64,000 nt of DNA from Gonocerus acuteangulatus (lineage: Eukaryota; Arthropoda; Insecta; Hemiptera; Coreidae), in contig OX328123.1 in assembly GCA_946811695.1 (NCBI GenBank), forward strand, positions 35,631,660 through 35,695,659. The letters run 5' to 3'. Below the pieces are notes generated by a model that was given only the letters and a program-made list of their open reading frames with translations, did not search any database and had not been told where the DNA came from. Shown one piece after another: positions 10,987 to 24,900 of the stretch; the stretch's first letter is position 1, and every line of letters starts with the position of its first letter. The translations under genes and the position numbers were made by a program.

Positions 10987-13900
10987 CGTTGACACTATTT
11001 AAAGAGTTTATCGCCTAAGTTGTGGAACTCTATATAAAAAAAAATTAATTAAAATGGTCCACAAAACATGGGGCAACGCGTCATGCGAGGATGTACAAAA
11101 GAGAAAAAAGAAATTATTAATAGGCAAAATAATTCATATTATTCTTAAGTATATGATTTATAGACTTTACCTTTATTATAGTCTGATTCTCTAGGTAGGT
11201 GATGGGCCTATCTTCGAAGTAGAATTCTCTAATCCTGGTACTGGTGTTGTGCATGTTCTTTGCAGATACTGTATACCTGTAGTCGAACAGTGAAGGTGCA
11301 ACTTCCAGGAAATGGTCGTTCAACGCTTCCAAGCCGGTAGCGTTCGCCAGAAACGCTAGAATAAAGAGGCTTGTTTTCGTTAAATTCATTTGATGTCACC
11401 GTACACGAATAATGGTCGAGGAAAATTATTCCTCGGGAAGTTGGGATTTGGAGATTCACGGTTCACTCAAAAATGCCTGATGACAAAACTGGCAATTGGT
11501 TGGATTATGAAAAAAATCAATGTATCCGTGAATTTGCAACTAAATTGTGCTTAAAAATACACCTAATATGATCCTTTAAATATTCAATTCTGTTCAGTAG
11601 ATTTTGAGATAGGCAATAACAACACGTATTTTTGAGCACTTTTCAAGCCGCTTTCTGATTTCAATTTGGGTAAAGATTTGTAGAGATATTCAATTGACTG
11701 ATTTGAAATCTGTAAAATTATCCAATTAGGCGGAAAGTCAATAAAACTACGCCACACATTTTCACACTTTTTATTAGACTTCCCTACATGTTTCGCACCA
11801 TTTTAGTGCTTCTTCAGGAAACATACTTAAAACATAACTTCAACCTCAACTTGTGGAGGAGAACCTTCCGCTAGCAGGGCCTCGTCTAGACGTAGTTTTA
11901 TTGACTTTTCGCACTATTGGGTAATTCTATACATTTGAGCAAAGGGTCATTTAATGATTAATCTGTAAACAAAAAAATTGACGGCTTAAATGCCTTAGTT
12001 TAAAAAAAAAAAAAAAAAAAAAAAATCCACATTTTGTTTCGTAGAATATGAAGTACCTACATCCATTGTAAGTCGCTCAAAAAATTATTTTTAAAAAACG
12101 CCTATTTTTGCCGTATATTTCATACGAATCGCTATTTTGTTTAGCTGCGAATGGGTTTAAAAATTTCTGAATCATAACATTATAGAAAATTCTTTTATTA
12201 ACATTGTAGAAAATTTAATTACGAATCTATTGGCGCCTTGGGAAGGTCTCTGACATAAATACTTTTGAAGTAAAAACCGAAGGAAGTACAAAAAACCGTG
12301 ATTTTTTCAAATTAACACGAAATAAAATGTTCTTTTCAGCGAGTGCTTGAAAAATTGGTTTATTATTGGGATTTTCATAGTTTGAACTCGAATCGTGTCC
12401 AAGTTGATCATTAATATATGCTGATAGCATATTTAATGATGTTTTGTAATTAATTTTATATTAGGAGAGATATTGAATATTTATAACTGGCTAGTGGAGC
12501 GATTAACCTTAAGGCCAACTGTTGAGGTCAAATCCAAAGAGGGCTTGGAAATTCCTTACAGACAGTTTGCAGAAAGTAGCCATCATAATGACAACATATT
12601 TTTATATCTAAAAGCATTATCTTCCACTAAATGACTCTTTTACTTCTTTTCTTTTATTTATTACGTATTATTTAATAATTTTTTATATAATTATATAATA
12701 TTTGTTATATTTTTTAACTATTTTAAAATAAATTATTTTATGTGCAATTTTGTCGGCCCGGTGGCCGAGATTACTAATTTATATTTTAACGTCCAGTTAT
12801 ACATATAACATATGTACACTTACGTAACAACACGTTTCTAGCCATGCTAGGGCCGATGCCACTTCATTCTTCGAAAAAAAAAAACCATTACCCCAAGTGG
12901 GCGAATCAAATCTACGACAAGACCATCGGCACGGAGTGCTCGCGGATTTGGGGCCTCCAGAACACAATTACATAAAAAAAATATAATTGAATCAGTTAAT
13001 AATAAATATAAAAGAGTAAATCTGTTTCTTTATTTTTTTTATATGCAGGTCACTTTAAAAACATTATTCAACAATAGGCAGTCAATACACTATCCATCTT
13101 CATGAGAAATGTTTTTGTTTTTTTTTCATACAGGAGAGTTGTTCGCCGCTTGTAGAGCGAAACCACTGACTCAGGACTTAAACGCTTACCGCCAGCGTCT
13201 AATAAATCGCACAAAATATACTCATTTTATTTATTAATTACACTGACCAACAACAAATATGTTTCGGGCTTAAAAATACCCAATTTTTATGTATTTTCAC
13301 CCCCTGAGTTCAAAAATCTCCTCGAAAATTATCAATTAGCTCTTGTTTTCAAGATACAGTAACATGACACTTTTTATAAAAAGTGACATGTTTGGTTTAG
13401 TCCGTTAACAGGTGTACCAACATCCAAAAACTAAATTTCTCAACAAAGTGAAAGTAGAGCATGTATACATGCTCTACTTTCACTTTGTTGAGAAATTTAG
13501 TTTTTGGATGTTGGTACACCTGATAACGGACTAAACCAAACGTTGTACAGCTATTTTGAAGTTATATACATGAAAGAGACTTATGAAAACATGAAAGCTC
13601 TCCTCCACTCAATCAAATATACTGAACACAATTAGAAAATCTGTGGTGAACTAAATGTCATCGCTATACTTTTAGGAATGCAACTGTGGTACACTAAATA
13701 CTACTGCTTTTTATGTATGTGGGACAGTAGGGATAAGAAATTACATTACAATCAAACAGACTGGCCTGCAAGAAATCTTGGCCCTAGTGAAAAAAATGTT
13801 GTTGCACTGCCTCTCGTCGACCCGAAAGGTACATTTCTTCCACCACTACGTATAAAACTCGGTTTGATGAAAAACTTGGTCAAAGGCATGAACAAAGAAG

Positions 13901-16662
13901 GAGAGGCCTTTAGGTATTTGAAGGGAAAATTTGCTTTCTTACGTGATGCAAAAGTTAAGGAAGGTGTTTTTGTTGGGCCACAAATTCGGGAGCTTGTGAA
14001 GGATCCTGCGTTTGAGAGTTTTGGAAGGGAAAGAAAAGAAAGCTTGGAATGCGTTCAAGGGAGTTATTAAAGGTTTTTTGAGGAACAAAAGAGAAGATAA
14101 CTATGTTCAGTTGATGAGGATACTTCTACAAAAATATCATGAACTTGGATGCAACATGTCTCTCAAAATTCATTTTCTACATTCTCATCTAGACTTCCCC
14201 CCCCCCAGTTGTGGTGCGGTGAGTGATGAACACGGTGAGAGATTCCATCAGGATATTTCTGTGATGGAACTAAGATATCAGGGCCGTTGGAATGAATCAA
14301 TGCTTGCAGATTACTTTTGGTGCGTGTGTAGGGATGCTCCACAACTAACCTACAAGCTATGAAATCCACATGATGTTAATAATATCCAACCTCGCAAGTA
14401 TTCTCCCATAAATTTTCAACTCCTGAAAAATATAACTACTATTCAATAAATCCAAATTAATTTATAATGTTGATAAACTTATGGTTTAAAATTTACAGAT
14501 TTGCCTCAATTTGTTAACGTTATATATTTTGACCCATGGTGTATCACAGATACTAGAGCTAATAACATTTCTTCATTGTCATTTTCGTTTTTTTTTTTCA
14601 ACCCAAAATTAGTAGGATTTGACTCATGAAGTGAAGGAAACATTACAAAAATATTTTTTTTTTGGCCAGTGTTATCTGAGGGAAATTTACACTTACAGCT
14701 TGCTGGATAAAGGCCTTCCTGAGTAACTACACTAAACATCATGACCGATTCGAATCCTTCACCAGTTCTCATCAGCTGATAAGGATACTGCGTCAGGAAC
14801 CTGTTCTCTCCGGCCACCTCCACGACAGGCCCATATAGTCCGGGAGGCGTGATGTAGAAATCCTGCAGAATGTTCATTTAGGTTAGGAACTGTAGAGCAG
14901 ACGGATCACCACTTAGTATAGAGTAGCGAACAAGGTTAGAATGAGAAGAACGATGTAAATAACAATGTTATGGTAGATCTCTTTATGTTCGCTAGAGAAA
15001 GATGAAAAGATTATGATCACTTTTATACTCAATATAACGAAACACTATAATTATCTGAGTAAGCGTCTATTGACACAGAGTGAGTTCATAGGATATTTAA
15101 ATAACAAAAATTAGGGCACATTCTGCAAGTCCGGAGAAAGACCATGGAATTATAGGAAAAAGACCATTGGGTATTATATTTATTACTAATAGAGCGTTTA
15201 TTCCCGGTCGCCAGAGAGAAAACCTCCGTTTGTGACGGCAATCCGATGACACAAATCTACAAGAACATTTTAGCTCCTGAACCAATAGATCATGAAAATA
15301 ACCGTGGGTCATAGCAGCTAGGGCTATATTATTGCAGCTCACAAAAGGCAACATATATGCAACGAGGGGAATTTTCTATAGCAATTAGGTAGTAAAGATG
15401 AAGATTTGAACAAAAATCTCAAAAATTGTTTTACGAGTAAAACCTCAAAAGATACTGAAAGCTAAATAAAAAAAAAACAGATTTGACATTTTTTAGAAGA
15501 GGATCAAGCTGAAGTAACACTGAGAGGGAACGCCATCCAAGATGGGAGCGGGTTCCAATAAACGTTCAAGACCTATATTAAGCATACAGACCATTTTAAT
15601 TGCCAACTTGTTTAGGTTGTTAGTAAGGGGTCTAACTACTTGATTTGGACTATAGGATACATGTGCTCACCTCAAGCTGATTCTGACGAAGGATAATGTC
15701 CTCAGCAGATACATTCCTGAGGCAATTGACAAGTTTCTCGGTGTCATCAGAGTCACAGCCAACGCCCTGCGCCAAGAAGTGAGTTTTGAAGAGTGGAGCC
15801 TTCTCGTATGCACAGGGGAAGGTAGGGGCACCGCTCATGCAGATACCTCGTTTGAACAGACCTGTGCAAGATAAGGGAAGGAGGTAGAATCAAAGAAGAA
15901 TCAGAAGTACTTTTAATTCGACTTGGATTTCTTCTGACCCCTCCCCCTATGTCTCTGCACCGATACACTGCTAAACTATTTAAGTGGCAATTCAGCTGCA
16001 AGTAGTTTTTTAAAAAATCCAACAGAATTAGCTGTGTGTCTGCGGTAATAGTTGATCTATGTGCTACCCGTTCTTCTGCTGTTGAATAACAAAGACTGAC
16101 ACTTGTTGACATCATGGCTTTGAATAATGATAATTTAAACAATTCATAAGCTTTTGATGATGACCCTGATTCAATTACGACTTTAGGAAAAAACAGAAAT
16201 TATCCAAAATGCAGACAGTGCCAAACGTTCAAAACATTATAAGCTCTGCTAGAAAAGCAAACCCTTTCAAGGTCTTAAGCATGGCAATTTTTTTTGTTCA
16301 AAATTTTGAAGACTTAAAAAAAAGTTATTTTGATTTAAAAATACCATAAGTTTCATGGTCGAATGTTGACAAAAACTAACCTGGGTATGTCCTGAACAAG
16401 AAGATTTAATTAGATTCTCGACAGGGAGAAAAGCTATGTACTAAAGAAAAACGTGGCCATGCAAGACATAGTTTTGTCATAACTGAACATGCTGACAAAT
16501 GTAGTCTCTTTAACAGAAAAAAAAGATCTCTCTAGTTTTCTTATCAGGTATAACAATGGTCGTCGATCTGTTTGCAAAATTGTCATAATAATTTCTGTAA
16601 TCTTAGTATATTTTCAATATTTAAAAAAAAAAATTAAATATTTTTTTTTACGATATAAAATG

Positions 16663-16730
<68 letters not shown>

Positions 16731-19700
16731 TAAATAAATATTTTCATTTTTTTGAAAGGTATGATGTTTTTGTGGGTTTTCCGGAAAACTACTTATTGAC
16801 ACTTAGATCACTTCCCATTTCACGTCTCCATTTGTATAAATAAACGGGTCTGGATAAAGCATTGGAACAATTTATAAACGACGATGAGTAAGATGGAAGG
16901 CCTTGAAGAAAATCCAGTTCAATGCTTCTTAAAATAATAATTAACTTATTTTGGATTATATCAAGTGGTTGTGTCAAGTGGAGTATAATTTTATCCCGTC
17001 ATCATTATCCATTCTAAACTAGTTACTATGATAATACTGTATACCTCTTGACATCCTAGACAAGTAATGGTAGAGGACACTCGCAGCTCCAGCCGAAGTT
17101 CCGCCCAATGTGACGTCATCAGGATTTCCACCGAAAGAAGCGATGTTGTCTCGGATCCACCTCATGGCAGCTACTTGATCTTTCAAGCCATTATTCCCGG
17201 GAGATACTTCATCTTCCGTGCAAAGGAATCCTGTAAGGAATGAAAGAAGAAATAGAAGGTAACCAGCTGGATCGACAAGGAGAGATCTGAGTGAATCACT
17301 TATCATGTTACCTAGGGCTCCTAGCCTGTAGTTAGTTGTAACGAGAATGATGTCGTAGTCAAGTAGGTATCGAGGACCGTAAAAAGACCCAGCGAATGCG
17401 ACGTAGGCCCCTCCATGGATGTACAAAATAATAGGAAGGGACAAGTTGCTTGAAGCTGAAGGTAGCTTAAAATAAAAGTGAAATCAATAAGCAATGGGAA
17501 TATATGACATCACTTTAGATTCAATATATAACAACTATATATAAGAGTGTGCTCCAATACCTGCGGTGTGTAGACATTCAAGTAGAGGCAGTCCTCGTCA
17601 CCAATGTAGTCGTGGCCGAATATTTGAGGACATGCAGGAGCCATCTCTCCAGCGTCGAGTGTGGTATTCCATGGCTGCACAGGTTGAGGTTCCTGTCACA
17701 AATCATTTCAACTAAACAGCTGGTCTATACATAATTGACAAAGGCCTTGAAGGCAGTAGTTTGTCTTCCGTTAGCTTCACGTTATCTTCTTATTTGTATC
17801 CTAATCAGTTTGGAATACCCAACTGTAAAGAAACTCTGAACAATCAGATTTAACATGGAAAGTAGCTGTTCAACTAGAGAGATGACAAAGGTTCCCAATT
17901 CTTGGTAATTGTGTAATGAGGTATGCTGTCCTGCATAATATTGCTAAAAATCTTAAATTCCCTTTAAATTATGATGAAATTGACCAAGTTGCAGACTGCG
18001 TTGCTACAAAAGTTCATGGAGAAGAAAAGCGAAATAAAATGTTAGCCTTTTTATCTTCAAATTATCAGAATGCCTAACGCCTAATTAATTAGTATATTTG
18101 ATTTAATACAATTTGTATAATAACTTAAGTTGTACATTACTCTCTTTGTTTATTAAATCAATATAATTTTTTATATAACAAATCTCAATCTAGTGATTAC
18201 TTATCAGTTATTTGATTACTTATTATAATTGCTTATCCGTTGTTTTACGCCACATCTGCTTCTTAGCCATTCGGTCAACCTACGATATCTTCGAAACAAT
18301 TCTATCAGTTTTGCGAAAGAATATTATAACTAGCTTTGAATTAAATTTGTTCTCAGTCTGTAAACCACCTAAAGTCCCTGAGCGCACGAATAGGTAATCA
18401 GGTTATAGAAATTAAACAATCGAGGATCAAGAAGTAGGGGGGACGTGGGGGGCGAATCATAAATTTCGATAGCTCCACGATTAGCTTCTGTGAGAGCTTT
18501 ACAATCTCTCACGCTCCAGTATTTATTTTTTTTTTATTTTTTTTTTTTTTGGGTGTGTGTTTAACGGCGTATCAACATTAGGGCTATTAACGCCGGGCTG
18601 TCTACAGTTTTCCACCCTTTTTTTATAGTGCCAACAGCACGTGGTCGGTCACCCATTCAGGTACTGGCAATGTACGACATTGCATAACCGGTACACTCAA
18701 CGTGGCTATGGCCGTTGGCACGTTCCAAGCCGTGGCACGTACCGTGATTGAGTTCCTAGCTGTACCCTGCATGTCGGCGCTAATGGTCAAGTTGTCGAAG
18801 CGACGTTAAAAAAAAGAAATAAAATAAATAAATAAAAAAAAAAACGTTTACGTTTCATTATTCATAGATCATGGAACAATGGGCCGTTTAAATTTACACT
18901 TGCACGCATTAATAAATGAATATATAGTAGTAGACCTATCGAGTCGTGGGTTCGACACCCACTAAGGGGGTTGTGGCTTTTCTATAGAAAAAAGAAAAGG
19001 CATCAGCCCTATCCTACCTAGAAAAGGATGGTAACTTATAGATAACCCGTCCTAAAATTCTTAGTTAATAATAATGGACGTTAAAATTGAAATAAATAAC
19101 ATACGTTATTTCCACAAATGCGCTTGTTTCATTTTCCAATGTTTCCTTCAGCCGTTAAGGTGGCAATTCGCCATACTAATGGCGTCTTTGAGGATTGTTT
19201 TGCTGATCCGAAATAGCATCTTGTTTTTGAGTTTGAATCACCTCACAAACTCCGGGATGTATTGCGTTATGGTTCCTCGAGCTCCAAACAGAAGTCCTAT
19301 CACTTCCCATTTTTGAATATCATATTTCTCTTTGAAGAAAGGGATGCAGTCCTCATGTATCAGGTTTTCTTTCCTTCGTCGACTGCTATAGGTTGGTCCA
19401 CGTCTAATTCAAACCGAATATTCGGGTCCAATATAGTGCCTGAAGAGGTTTTCCAATTGATTATCACTGTCGGCGCTTCGATTTGATCCTTGATCGGCGA
19501 CACTGTAACTCTTCAAACACATCTTATCCCTCTTTCTATCTGAACATGTCGGCTATGATGGTACGTATTTTATGGCGCCAGCTAATCCTCATTAACTCAG
19601 TCTTCCGGCAGACACCCAGGATGTGCGGAAGGGTTTCAGGCTCCTTGAAGGCACTGCAACGGAAACCTGAGCCCCTACTACGGGTATTGAATTACAATTC

Positions 19701-21871
19701 AGTTTGATAGCCGTGGACCACTTACTACTAGACAATCCTGATTTGGAGGATATCCAGGAGTTTCCTTTCTTGAATTGTGAGAAATCGATTACGCCTTTGC
19801 CTTTGAAGGAAGCCCACTAGTCGAAACACCTCTCACTAATGGCCTCGTGTTCCGAACATTTCTGAGATCATCTAAACCCAGGTTTTCACCAGATTCCCTG
19901 ATCTCTGCTTCGAGTCCTTGAGATGATTTCGTTATTGTTCTCGAGTAACTTATGGGAGTAACCCAGGGATTGTTGGCACGCTGGAGAAATCCTTCCCACT
20001 TTGGTCTATTTAGACCTAAGCCTCGTTTATTTCGGGGAGAATACAGTACTTCGACGGGACAATCAGTTGGTAGAGATAGAATTTCCTTGGCTGAATTTCG
20101 TATCATTTTGTAGACATCCTCTAGAAAGCCAGAATTGAGATCTTTAAGGAGTGCACATTGGAGAAAGTAAATGAGTGTTCGCCAAATGTAATTATTGATT
20201 ATTGTCAGTTTCTGATCAGATTTGAGTAAATAGCTGATTTTCAGTTTGTCTATTTTATTCTTTAGTCTAACAATGACGTCTTGTGAGTTATCTCATCCTG
20301 AAAGTTAACACCAAGATATTTCGCATTTTCAGTTTTGGAGATACAATTTTTACTCAGTCCCATCAATCAATTTTACCAATCCATCTACCATCTCCCATTA
20401 TTAATATTAATTCCTACGCATTTCCCCATGTTCAACTTCATTCCAATCATGTTAAGAAAATTCCTTGTCATATTTAAAAGGTGCTTTCCGGCTTCAAAAT
20501 TATTTGCTATTTGAACAAAATCATCTGCAAAAGTCAACGCATTAATTGGCATAAGGTCATCGTCTATTTTATACCCGTACTCGTCTGTTACTTCTTTTTC
20601 CTCTGGTTCTCGTAGTAATTCAATAGCTAAATTGAAGATTAGGGGCGAAGGTGGGCAACCTTGAGGAACGCCAAGATTTATTTCGATGTCCTTCGTACGA
20701 ATACCTTTGTCCAGATAAATGTTTTTTAGAAGCATTTGAATTAGATTTCGAAGATTACTAGTGATGGGATAGAAGTTTAAAGACTTCTCTATGTGGGAAT
20801 GTCCAAATGTCTAAAAATTAAAGGAAGCAATTCTTTTTGTTTAGTTTTGCATCTTGTAAAAACCGTTGAGAATGGAGGAGTTAATGAAAGTACCCGCGGG
20901 TACTTTTTCCTGGATTTTCCAGGATTTTTTTATAAACAAAAATAATTTTCTAGCTTGGATTTTAAAGTCCTTTCAATAATCCTCCTTACCATCGAGAATA
21001 AGGTGATGGGCCTCCAGTTAGATAGTCTTTATCGCCTCCTTGGAACAATAGGATTGTTCTTTCTGCTGATAGAAGAGGAATAACACCATCTTAGCATATG
21101 CGTACTAATTGAACACAGGATTTTCATACATTTCACGTCCTTTATTATCTTCAATGGAATCCAATCTGGTCCTGGTGAAGTATCGGAGGACATACGTCAT
21201 CGCATTCGTTATGTCTTCGTCACTAAGTTCAGGAGAGAATTCTAAGTCAGTTTCGTCAGCAGAATTCTCAAAATAGTGGCCCAAAGTTTTATTTTCAGCC
21301 ATTACAAATTCCATTATTTTTTTAAAAAAATCATGGATAATAATAATAAATCTTTAATAAGGTTATCAAAAGTTTCGTCATTCCTAACCTTAAGGGCTTC
21401 ATTGATTTTTGCCTCCCATTCTAGGATTTCCAATTTCCATTTTGTTAGGATAAAGTTAAATCAATAAATAATTCTAGAAATTATAAAATAACTTCATGTT
21501 TAGTTTTCTATTTCATAAAGAAATACCTAATCAATGTTTTAAAAAACTCTTTCGTTATGTATAACAACAGATACTATTTTTTTTTTTCTTTTCAGGAATT
21601 TTGATTGAAAACTTTTTACCGACTTTTTTTGTGACTATCTTTACAGACTTGTTACTTACAGGCACTGGCTTATAGTTGCGTGGGACTTTATCATTTATAG
21701 TGCCTGGAGCCGCTTGAAATCGAATAAATTAGTTTTCAATGAATTTTCACGTTTTGTTGCAAAGAGATCACATATGATATTTGTATCATCAGGGTGTCCC
21801 CCCTATTTGTAGGTCAGGGTTTCATTTCAACATGTAGTAGAGCTATTCAATATTTGGCCTGTTTTCAAAAC

Positions 21872-21927
<56 letters not shown>

Positions 21928-24900
21928 AAAAACTGAGTTTCCAGATTTCTGGTTAATGTATAGCAAATAACGACCATATTTTTAGAATTTAAATGAAATT
22001 TTTAAAAAGAAACATCCATTATTGTAATGTTGTCATATAAATTAAGAGCTATAATAACAGCCAGAAGTGAACTATTATTAGTGTTTTCTTAAATTATTCA
22101 ATATATTCTTAATCAGCTATTTAAAAACTTAGAGGTTTGCCTCCGCCTCAGAAGTTACCTTATTTAACCCTGAATAACCTCATCTTTTTTCTTTAAAAAT
22201 TAATGTTTTTTTTTTTATTTTTTTTTATTTTATTTTTTCATTTTTAACCTTCCTGAAGAATGTAAAAGAAAAAAAACAAATCAGTCCCGTAACAGGCCAC
22301 GAGGGCCCTGAGGGGCAGATACTATAGAGGTATCTGATTCACGACCATACGGCACAATAGGCAGATAGTGTGGTCAGTATTATGCTTCGGCCGCCTAATT
22401 TTCCCCTTGCTGCTTCAAGTGCTAGAGTCATTAGCACCAAGGTTAGGGTGTCCCTTATTTTTCAAAGTGATTTTTTAACGCATAGGTCTTAGTTTTGTTC
22501 ATTTACTCCTCAAACACTCAAAAATAAATTTTTACCTTATTTGGAGTAGGATAACCCGTGCCGACTTGCATCGACAAGTTCATACGGTTGGGGTTGGTAG
22601 TAGCTGCCTGCATTCACCGTATTTTCAGTTGTTCTCTTTTATTCTCGCCATTAACACATTTATGGATTTACATGTAGAAGATGACAGTTGAATTAGGAAG
22701 CAACAAAAAACAATTTTTTCTTACTTGGTGCCGAGAAACATCAAATAACAGCTGTATAGTTACCATCTAACCGTCAGGTTTTGGAAGTATTTTTTTAAAA
22801 CAGTCGCGAAGTTAAATTGACTGTTAGAGAAAGCGCAAATCTCTTCGTTCCAGAGTGTATTATATTCTGGGAAAAAGCTAGAATCCCTACCAGAGCTATA
22901 CCAAATTGTGTAAAACAACTTGTGGATATTCATCATGCTTGGAGAGAGTGGCAAAAAAATTCCCCCCAAAAAAGACAAGATTTTTACAAGCGCTGTGAGG
23001 AGGATTCAAAATAATTTAGACAATTTATTCGATATATATTCGATATAGTACTCGCTAATTCTTTGAATGGACGAAAATAGAGGAAGATAATTTTTTTTTA
23101 GAAAATCAAGAGAACCTGGGCGTCCAGGATATTTAGCGTTATGTTAGGTGTAGATAAAAATTTATACCCCGAAACGGTGACCGTTCAGTGGGAGATGTAA
23201 AGAAGAACGCCTGATAAATGTTATTTCATTAGGAGACAAGGAACAACTTTTGGCTGTGCCCAAACTGGAGAGCTCTTCCGGTCAAGATCAAGCTAATGCT
23301 GTGTTAAACGCACTTCATGAGTGGAACCTCGAACGAAAATATCAGTATAAATAATGTGCTGTGACACCATTGCGTCTAATAAAGGGCGATTAAAAGGAGC
23401 TAATATTCTTTTAGAACAAAAATTAGACAGGAAATTATTCCGGTTTGCTTGCCGCCATCACGTTTTCGAATTTGTATTGGAATGTGTGTTCGGTACAAAA
23501 ATCCACCAAACCACAAGTAGAACTGATACCCGATGTTCAAAACGTTTAGAGAATGCTGGAAAACTATTAATCCTGTTTCCAATCAAACATACAACGATAT
23601 CGCTACCCAACATTTTAATAATACAACAATAGAAGAATGTTTGACATTTTATAATCAAGAAATGCAAAAATCGATTGCACGTGACGATTATCGGGAACTG
23701 ATTGAAATATCTAGTATTTTCTTTGGGGGAGATAAGGAAAAACTAAATGAAATCAGACTTTCTGGAGCAATGAATCAAACAAGGTGAATAGCTAGAGCTA
23801 TTTACGCATTGAAAATATGTTTCTTGCAATCCCAGTTCAAAATTAACACCAACGATAAACGATACTACAAGACGTTTGTTTATTCATTGCGGTTGTATAT
23901 GTGAAACCATGGCTTGGATGTAATCTGGCGGTGATGCATCAAATCAAGATTTGTGCTTTCTAAAATGGCTTAAAAAATATGAAACTGTTGACAAAGAGAT
24001 CTCGAAAGCAGCCATAAGCAAGTTTGTCAACGACTTTGGTATTTGTCAGAAGAAATTGCCCTTTTATTACTCTTAGATGATGAAGTTGATGAAAAAAAAA
24101 ACAAGAGAAACATTGTAATGAACTTACAAAAAGAGAGGTTGTATGATTCTGGGTAGAGATAGATTCCATCGAATGAAGATTTGTCTCAATATTTGTGTGG
24201 TAAGTGGGAATACATCGTTTTATTTCGTAGTAGACGGTTTACACTGACGTAATACTAATATTACCCTATTTATTGTCTCAGGAAAATCATTAAGTGATTT
24301 TGAGTTTGTTAAGAGCACAAAATTATTTTCTCGATTAAAAATCGATGGGACGTTTCTTCAGAACCCCATTTCTTGTTGGGAGAAGATGTTTCCTATTTAG
24401 AGACAAAAATGAAGGTTCTCTCTTTAAGAGCAGTCAATGATACAGCTGATAGAGCTGTAAAACGTATGCAGGATTTTCATAGTTTCATCACTGAAAAGAA
24501 AGAGAAAAAATAATATTTTCTAGGCTGCATGCAAGAGCACAGAAATCTGTAGCCAGACTGTAAAAATGGGACTCTCAAAGAAAATGTCCTTGCTAATCAG
24601 TAATTTTATGTCCTTTTAATAAATAAATATCTATTTACTAACTTTCTTATTTATTATTATTTTAATAAAATAGAAATATTTCATTTAATTTTGCTATATA
24701 ACAAGGGGTTATAAACAGTGATTTTAAAAATTTTCAGAGCTCGGTCGGCTCGGGTTAAAGTTGACGCAGACACATAAAATTTCGTATACGAGTAAGTCTA
24801 AGTAGTTTAAAAAGAATTAGAGGGTATGCGTTTCGATATCTAAAAAAAAAAATGTTTCACCCATATAAGGGACACCCTAACCAAGGTATCCATTATTTTT

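Noticed and set aside
16116..16480. Plus-strand protein-like stretch [11 protein letters not shown]...
   Set aside because: Broken by stops and unrelated to any family I know; recorded only as intron content.
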